Shown here one piece after another: positions 58,871 through 64,000 of a stretch of 64,000 nt of DNA. The notes under the pieces were generated by a model. It was not told the DNA's origin and ran no database searches. It worked only from the letters and a program-made list of their open reading frames with translations. A program made the position numbers and the translations under genes. Source of the stretch: Aquila chrysaetos chrysaetos (taxonomy: Eukaryota > Chordata > Aves > Accipitriformes > Accipitridae); contig NC_044009.1 of assembly GCF_900496995.4 (NCBI RefSeq), forward strand, positions 54,338,964 to 54,402,963, read 5' to 3'. The first letter of the stretch is position 1. Each line of letters opens with the position of its first letter.

Positions 58871-59590
58871 CTTCCGCCGCCTATTGACCAAAGTTCGGTA
58901 CTGCAGCTGGGAGCCGCGCATGCGCGCTGGCGCGCCGCGCCAAGCCCTCGCAGCTGCTGCCGTGCGACCAATGTTCGGTACTGCAGCTCGGAGGCTGCGA
59001 GTGCGCGGGGCTGCCCCTGTCCTGCACGTGCCGTCCGACGGTAACGGCAATGCGGCACCGGCGGGAGGTGCCGCCGCGCTCGTTGCTTCCTCCCGGTAAG
59101 GAAACGCCGCTGCCGCCCCAGGCGCGCGGTGTCGCCGGCCGCTGGGCGCGCAAAGCGCGGAACCGCAGCGCCGGGGCCGCCCCTGGGCACGCGCGTCCCG
59201 CCGTCCGCTCGCTGCTGCTGCCGCCTCGTGGCCGAAGCGCGGAACTGCAGCGCCGGCACGGCACAGGTGCGCAGCAGCAGCGCCGCCGCCGCCTCCGCTG
59301 CTGCCGCCTTGTGGCCAAAGCGCGGTACTGCAGCCCGGCGGTCGCGCGCCGGCTCCCACCCCTCCGGCGCATGCGCGGTCCCCGGGGGCAGCGGGCGAGC
59401 GCCGGGACCGCGGGTGAGGCGAGCGATCTCCTCCGGCGGGGGCGAGGGCGAGGGGTGCCTCCTGCCCGCTGGCCGCCCGGGGCTGCCGGGCCGGGAAAGC
59501 TGCGAAGCGGCCGCCGCGGCAGGCTCCCGGTCCGCCGGAGGCGAGCCGGGCCGGGGAGTTCCCCGAGAGCCGCCGGTAGAAGGGAAGAGG
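58871..59590 (+). promoter_or_regulatory. CpG island adjoining the array, probable promoter
   Basis: Very CpG-dense. Two diverged units without an X-box continue (58870-59000: TTCGGTACTGCAGCTGGGAG and TTCGGTACTGCAGCTCGGAG), followed by GC-rich GCTGCTGCCGCCTTGTGGCC pairs near 59214 and 59298. No TATA box. It leads into the exon-bearing module, consistent with initiation here on the + strand, but no RNA evidence is available. Confidence 0.5.
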
Positions 59591-60480
59591 GGATGGAGGC
59601 GCGCACCCCCCAGGCGCGGCCAGCGGGCGCCTCCCCGAGTCGCCAGAGCTCCCCCGGCCGCCCCGCTCGGCCCGTGCGGCTGCCCCCAGCTCCAGCCCCT
59701 CCCCTGGAGCCTGTGCTGTGGCCGCAGGCAGCCCCCGAGCCCTGTCGTGAGGGCAGCGAGCTGGCCCTCAGTGCATCTCCAGAAGCCTCTGCAGAAGGAG
59801 GGGCTCTGGCCAGGGGCGATCTGCGGTAATGAGTCGATGCTTCTCTTTCGCAGAGGCTGCGCTGAGGGCATGGTTGTCTCTTCCTCCCTTGGGGATGCCG
59901 TTGACTGCAGCAGCCTCAGGCTTGCGTGGGCTGTCTCTGCCTGGCCTCCCTCTCCGCGCGGGCGCCGGGAGCACAAAGGGACAGGCGGGGCACTTACCGG
60001 CTGTGGGCAGGAGCTGCTGCGGCTGAAGCTGGAGAGGCCAGAGAAAGGTAGAGAAGAAGAAATGGAAGGCCGGCCGGCCGGCAGCTGCCTCCCGCTGCAG
60101 GCAAGAGAGAGCCTGCCTCTCCGCGTGTGGAAGGATCCCTCCTCGTAGTCCGCAGCAGGTCAGACTGCCGAGGTGCACTGCAGGGTCCGTATGCAGCACC
60201 GACGGTGCCGTACGGCCACGTAGTGTGCGAGCGAGCGAGGCTCTGTGCCTAGGAAGCCTCGTCTTGCAAGACCTGTGAGACACGTGTTCTCCTAGGGGGA
60301 GGAGGACAGCCGTGCAGCCGGAGTTACAGCAGAGGAGGGGAGCGGGAGAGGAGCAGAAAGAAGCGTCTGAACTGGCAAATTCTCCTGGCAGCGCCAAGAA
60401 CAAGAGCTGTGGTGAGCCTCGGGGCCCTGTCTCTCTCCCCTCTTCTGCGTTCCGGTCCCTCCCTGGCCCTGCCCGGCCCC
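59591..60480 (+). repeat. Three-copy module, copy 3, with exon-like segments
   Basis: An ATG at 59593 opens a 79-codon frame ending at 59829, Pro/Ala-rich (RLPPAPAPPLEPVLWPQ) with a degraded counterpart near 47.9-48.05 kb. An exon-like 60296-60411 (CCTAG before, GTGAGC after) encodes EASELANSPGSAKNKSC, matching 48701-48838. It directly follows the CpG island, so this may be the most intact member and the source of the others. Coding status is uncertain. Confidence 0.5.
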
Positions 60481-60498
60481 CTCTCTTTCCCACACCGC

Positions 60499-60502
<4 letters not shown>

Positions 60503-60533
<31 letters not shown>
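60503..60533 (+). repeat. Poly-T tract
   Basis: A run of 31 T. Confidence 0.95.
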
Positions 60534-60555
60534 CTCCTTTCCTCCCTTGTACCTC

Positions 60556-61213
60556 TGATACTGAAAAGCCGGTCGAAGAAACTCTCTAAGGCTCGTTTTG
60601 GAGTTTTAGAAAGCAGGCATTCTTCATTGCAGCGCTGGATGCACGGGGGATAGTTCCACCTAGCGTGCGTGCCACAGGTTTAGCACACACAGGTTCTATA
60701 GAATAACTAATTGCATATTAATCAGATTAGTATACGCATACATAAAAATGATGGCAACCGATTATCACAGTACTGCCTACATCCAATCATGCGCAATGAA
60801 GGATCCGTTTGAGACGAAGGGCTGCTTTTGCGACCACCGGCCCATTTGAAGTTCTTGCTGGCTGTCCTTGAAGTCGTTATTCTTGTCCTTGTTCTTTGAT
60901 CTTGAAGCTTAACGCAGTTTCAATCGCACGTGGTCAGTTTCAGCATTGTTCTCATCTAGTGCACAGGAACATCTAGTCCTAAGAGCAAAGAACTGCAAAA
61001 CTTACGAGTAAATACCTCTGTTGGTTAACTGCTTGGCTATACTTTTGTCTACTGTTTCAATCATTGTGTTAGTGTAAGATTTCTAATACTTATTTACCAA
61101 ATCTCACTTTTACAGTCACCTAGCAGCAAACCAGTTTCCACGGCTGGTATAAAACATTAAAACCATCCAAATATTTAGACGTGCCGTACAGAATGTATGG
61201 ACATATGCTATCA
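60556..61213 (-). mobile_element. LTR, family C, copy 2
   Basis: Starts TGATACTGAAAAGCCGGTCG and follows copy 1 (26301-26940) over its whole length with scattered substitutions. The poly(A) signal position reads TTCATT on the + strand instead of TTTATT, so the signal is lost. No target duplication. Confidence 0.75.
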
Positions 61214-61454
61214 GAGGTGTCCCAGGGGCAGGGGGAGCGTCGGGGGGGGGGGGTCCGAGCCCCGGAGCGGACTCGCTGGCAGGACTCGTTAGGCGCGCGA
61301 CTGGCTGAACGAACACTGGCCGTCCGTCCCCGTTGCCATCCGGGCTGCGTTTGCGCTCCCTTTGCACGGGGCGAGGGGCCGTGAGGGAGCCCAGGGGAGG
61401 AGGAGGTGAGGCGCTGGGGGGGTCGGGCCATGCCCCCCCTGTTCCTGCTGGGCT

Positions 61455-62591
61455 CCAGCTGTTGCAAATATTCTGGTAAAGAAATCAAAATTTAATCACG
61501 TAGAAGAGTTAGGTTTGATTAAGAAGTAAAATTGTGAAGCATAACGTATAGGATTGTTAAGTGTGAAATATATTAACCTGATTCGTGTCAATATAAAACA
61601 ACGATAGGGCCGCATGGTGAAATGTGACCCTCTCTGCATATGTAATCTTTAACCGTTTTGCTTGATCTTGTATAACCGTAGGCCTAAGGGAAGTAGGAGA
61701 GTATGTATATAGTTCTTGCTTCCTGCAAAAGCCATATAACAGTAGGGAATTACAAAAGTTGGAAACGAAATAAAATCAGACATCAAGTAGAAATCGAAAA
61801 ATACTTCACACGGTCTCTCGGAAGTAGCGGAATCCTATAGTTGCAAAGGTTTAAAGAAAAAGGGGGGGGGGATTGATAGAGAGAACAAACTGCTTATTGC
61901 TTAATGATTGTCTCTCTGTAACTTTACATACCCAGGACTGGTGTTTGTCAAGGATTAAGCCTGTCAGAGACTGGTACTTAGGAATGATGAGCAAGAAGGA
62001 ACCAAGAGCGATCACAAGACTTAATTAAGTGTCCGATGAATTTACGATCTTGTTAAGGAAACACAAGTAGAGGCCTTGCTTGAATAGATAAGGCCGGAAA
62101 AGATAAGAACTCCTGCCTTTTGTTCCCATCCTTGTAGATAATTTAGCTTAAACTAACCGTACGGTGCTATACCACTAATGAGAACTTAGATAATAAGAAC
62201 ACTAACAAGCACGAAGGTATCAAAACATGTAAAGGACCATACTGCGCAGAATCACCTGAGGAGGGTCAAATAGCGGACAAGTGAGGAAGACTATGGAAGA
62301 CCACCAGAGGACTCCTGAAGACCACCAGAGACCTTCAATGCGCCTGCGTAAAGGACATTTACATATGTTAATAGTTTCCCGGGAAAACTAATGAATATGT
62401 ATAACATTTCTCAGGAATCTAGTGAATATGTATGTAGAACCTGTACTTAACCTGCACAATTAGACCTGACGGGGTGTGCCTTGGTAGAGCAGAGGCTCCC
62501 GGTGCACCCAGCGCTGTTTGCTTGCCTCTATTCATATAATAAATTGTAAACTTTAATTAGAATCCTGTTTTGGACGTGGTCATTTTTCACA
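61455..62591 (+). mobile_element. Gamma-like retroviral LTR, first copy
   Basis: The 3' part has GGTGCACCCAGCGCTG, then an ATAATAAATTG signal near 62538 and TTTTTCACA at the end. This layout is shared with the LTR that follows. The left boundary (TGTTGCAAATATTC) is approximate. The internal stretch is AT-rich and non-coding. Confidence 0.5.
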
Positions 62592-62634
62592 TTAAGTCTG
62601 AAACGTAGCCGTAGAAACTTTAGGAACTGCATTA

Positions 62635-63128
62635 TGTGTGACTATCGGAACCTTAATATTGTTAAAGTTGGAAATAGCGAACCCTAGAACCCTCACCAGG
62701 AAGTTACTGGTCTTCCTATGTTCTGTTTCAAGAAACTAAGGGAACCGTCGTGGACACCGGTTTGCTGCTTGGAGACCCCCTTACCCTTCCCATCTTGATT
62801 TGAGTATCGAAGATTCCAGTCAGGAGAGCTAAGTGTAACTGACCAATGATTGTTTTTAAATAAGAATATTGATAAGGTTACATAATCAAAGGACCAGTCC
62901 TTATAAAGGTTAAATTTAAGAACGAGCACAGTATGCATTTTTATGGAAAGAGCTTATGTAACAATGACCTGACAGAAAAAGTCTGTAAAAACTGATGGAT
63001 TTTGATACTAGGCGGGACACGCCTCTGGAGGAGCGATCCCCCGTGTCCCCAGCGCTGCGATAAACGAAGTGCCCGCTTCTTAACTTCACGTTGGCGTTAA
63101 GGAGTTTTATTCCGGATTTCGGTAACGG
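62635..63128 (+). mobile_element. Gamma-like retroviral 5' LTR at the window edge
   Basis: Ends just before a primer binding site. It contains GGAGCGATCCCCCGTG and CCCAGCGCTGCGATAAACGAA (signal-like GATAAA, near 63058). The left boundary is approximate. Confidence 0.55.
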
Positions 63129-63131
63129 TTT

Positions 63132-63149
63132 TGGCGACCCAGATGGGAC
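63132..63149 (+). other. Primer binding site of the edge provirus
   Basis: TGGCGACCCAGATGGGAC directly follows the LTR region. The first six bases fit a tRNA-Arg 3' end best from memory, but the match is incomplete. A donor-like AAGGTAAGG at about 63268 lies in the leader. Confidence 0.55.
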
Positions 63150-63499
63150 CTTGCGAGTGAGACTGGACGAGATCGAGTGTCGATCGAACTCCGGCCGGCA
63201 CCGAGGTATTCTCGGGGAGAACCATCACCCTCGACTCGCAAAGCTCCTCGCAGCGTTCCCTGGAAAAAAGGTAAGGCGCTGCTTCTTTGGAATTTGTTTG
63301 GAAAGCCTGCCCCTGAGGCGCGGCGAAAGCTTCGCAGGGTTGGGGGCTCGGAGGGTACCCGTTTGCATTGGAAGCCTAGGCGTCCGCCCGTTAAGTCATA
63401 AGCGAAAGTTATTGCTGGGTTGGACTTTGTGTATTATTTGGGACAACTGTCATTTGCATTTGTTTGGTATTATTTGGTATTTGAATGTATGTAAGTATC

Positions 63500-64000
63500 A
63501 TGGCATTAGCAAAGTTGTTTAAGAATGAGAGCGCAGGAAATATAACTGCTGATGAAAAGGTACCAAAAACATCACCGTTGGGATGTTTATTGGCACACTG
63601 GGGTGAACTGCAGGAAAAATGGGAAACAAACAGAACTTTGAGTTATAATGCTATATCGCAATTACTGTTGTTTTGTAGGAGAGAGAGTAAATGGAATAAA
63701 GTGCCATAGGTCGATTTGCTCTTTTTAAGTGAACGTATCTGACGGGGACCGGAGGGGAGTCTCCCAGCAGAACCTCTGGTTACAGCTAAACTGGGAGAAC
63801 AGAAAATTGAATTTGAATTGACACTAGAGTCACCTTTTCAGTTTTAGATACCTCAGAGGGAGAGTTAAGTTTTGAAGAAATTGGTGGTGTTGGTGCAACA
63901 AGTGAACGAGAAACTAGACCCTTCTTTAAATCTTGAACAATGAAATTAGGAAAGCAACGGGTCACTCAGCAGTTTTTGTACGTGCCAAATTCTCCTAAGC
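63500..64000 (+). pseudogene. Gag start of an edge provirus, interrupted
   Basis: ATG at 63500 opens a frame containing SPLGCLLAHW, the matrix-type word seen in gamma-like Gag. A TAG stops it at 63707-63709, after which the same frame stays gag-like briefly (VDLLFLSE). Further stops and frame changes follow (LSFEEIGGVGATSE near 63870). The element continues past the window. It is probably inactive. Confidence 0.6.

Noticed and set aside
58561-59976. 471-codon minus-strand ORF
   Set aside because: CpG-rich sequence and the 78-bp repeat keep several opposing frames open; no recognisable domain.

Overview
The window looks like avian, probably Neoaves, nuclear DNA. It carries vertebrate split-gene structure, CR1 LINE 3' ends with the bird-typical tail, and several families of avian-type endogenous retrovirus LTRs. 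No bacterial genes, tRNA, rRNA or CRISPR arrays were seen.

Left third (1-17.9 kb): the 3' eight coding exons of MARCHF7 (axotrophin), a RING-CH ubiquitin ligase, run on the + strand from 1920 to 16285. All splice sites are canonical and all phases are consistent (641 codons here; the N-terminal exons lie left of the window). The introns are ordinary, with two LTRs and one CR1 fragment. The stop codon comes a few residues earlier than in mammals, and a neighbouring frame still resembles the mammalian tail.

Middle (18-38 kb): gene-poor and repeat-dense. It holds a degenerate CCCTCC/TTTGCC minisatellite split by LTR and CR1 insertions. It also holds a CpG-rich block (25.3-26.15 kb) with about 60-bp repeats carrying YY1-like and ZNF143-like motifs. 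A complete but dead ERV-L-like provirus occupies 29,728-37,656 on the - strand. It has a 5-bp CATGG target duplication, a primer binding site and a polypurine tract. Its gag begins with a multi-pass hydrophobic domain, and its protease, reverse transcriptase and integrase each show a substituted catalytic Asp. Two further LTR insertions are nested in it.

Right (38-61 kb): a mosaic of multicopy modules. It includes two copies of a roughly 0.85-1 kb LTR, duplicated clusters of 41-63-nt exon-like pieces with intact splice sites (40.1-43.3 kb), three copies of another exon-bearing module (47.6, 50.7 and 59.6 kb), and more than 7 kb of pyrimidine-rich satellite that becomes more AT-rich to the right. 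A GC-rich block at 57.7-60.4 kb contains the most striking structure: about 14 tandem 78-bp units forming an alternating A-B 156-bp higher-order repeat. Nearly every unit carries an RFX X-box (GTTGCCTAGCAAC) and a palindrome like the NRF1 site (GCGCATGCGC).

Right edge (61.4-64 kb): LTRs, a primer binding site and the start of a decayed gamma-like gag of a provirus that leaves the window.

All motif and family assignments were read by eye. The heavy repeat load beside a conserved autosomal gene suggests a W-linked or pericentromeric copy, or an assembly join; this cannot be decided from the sequence alone.
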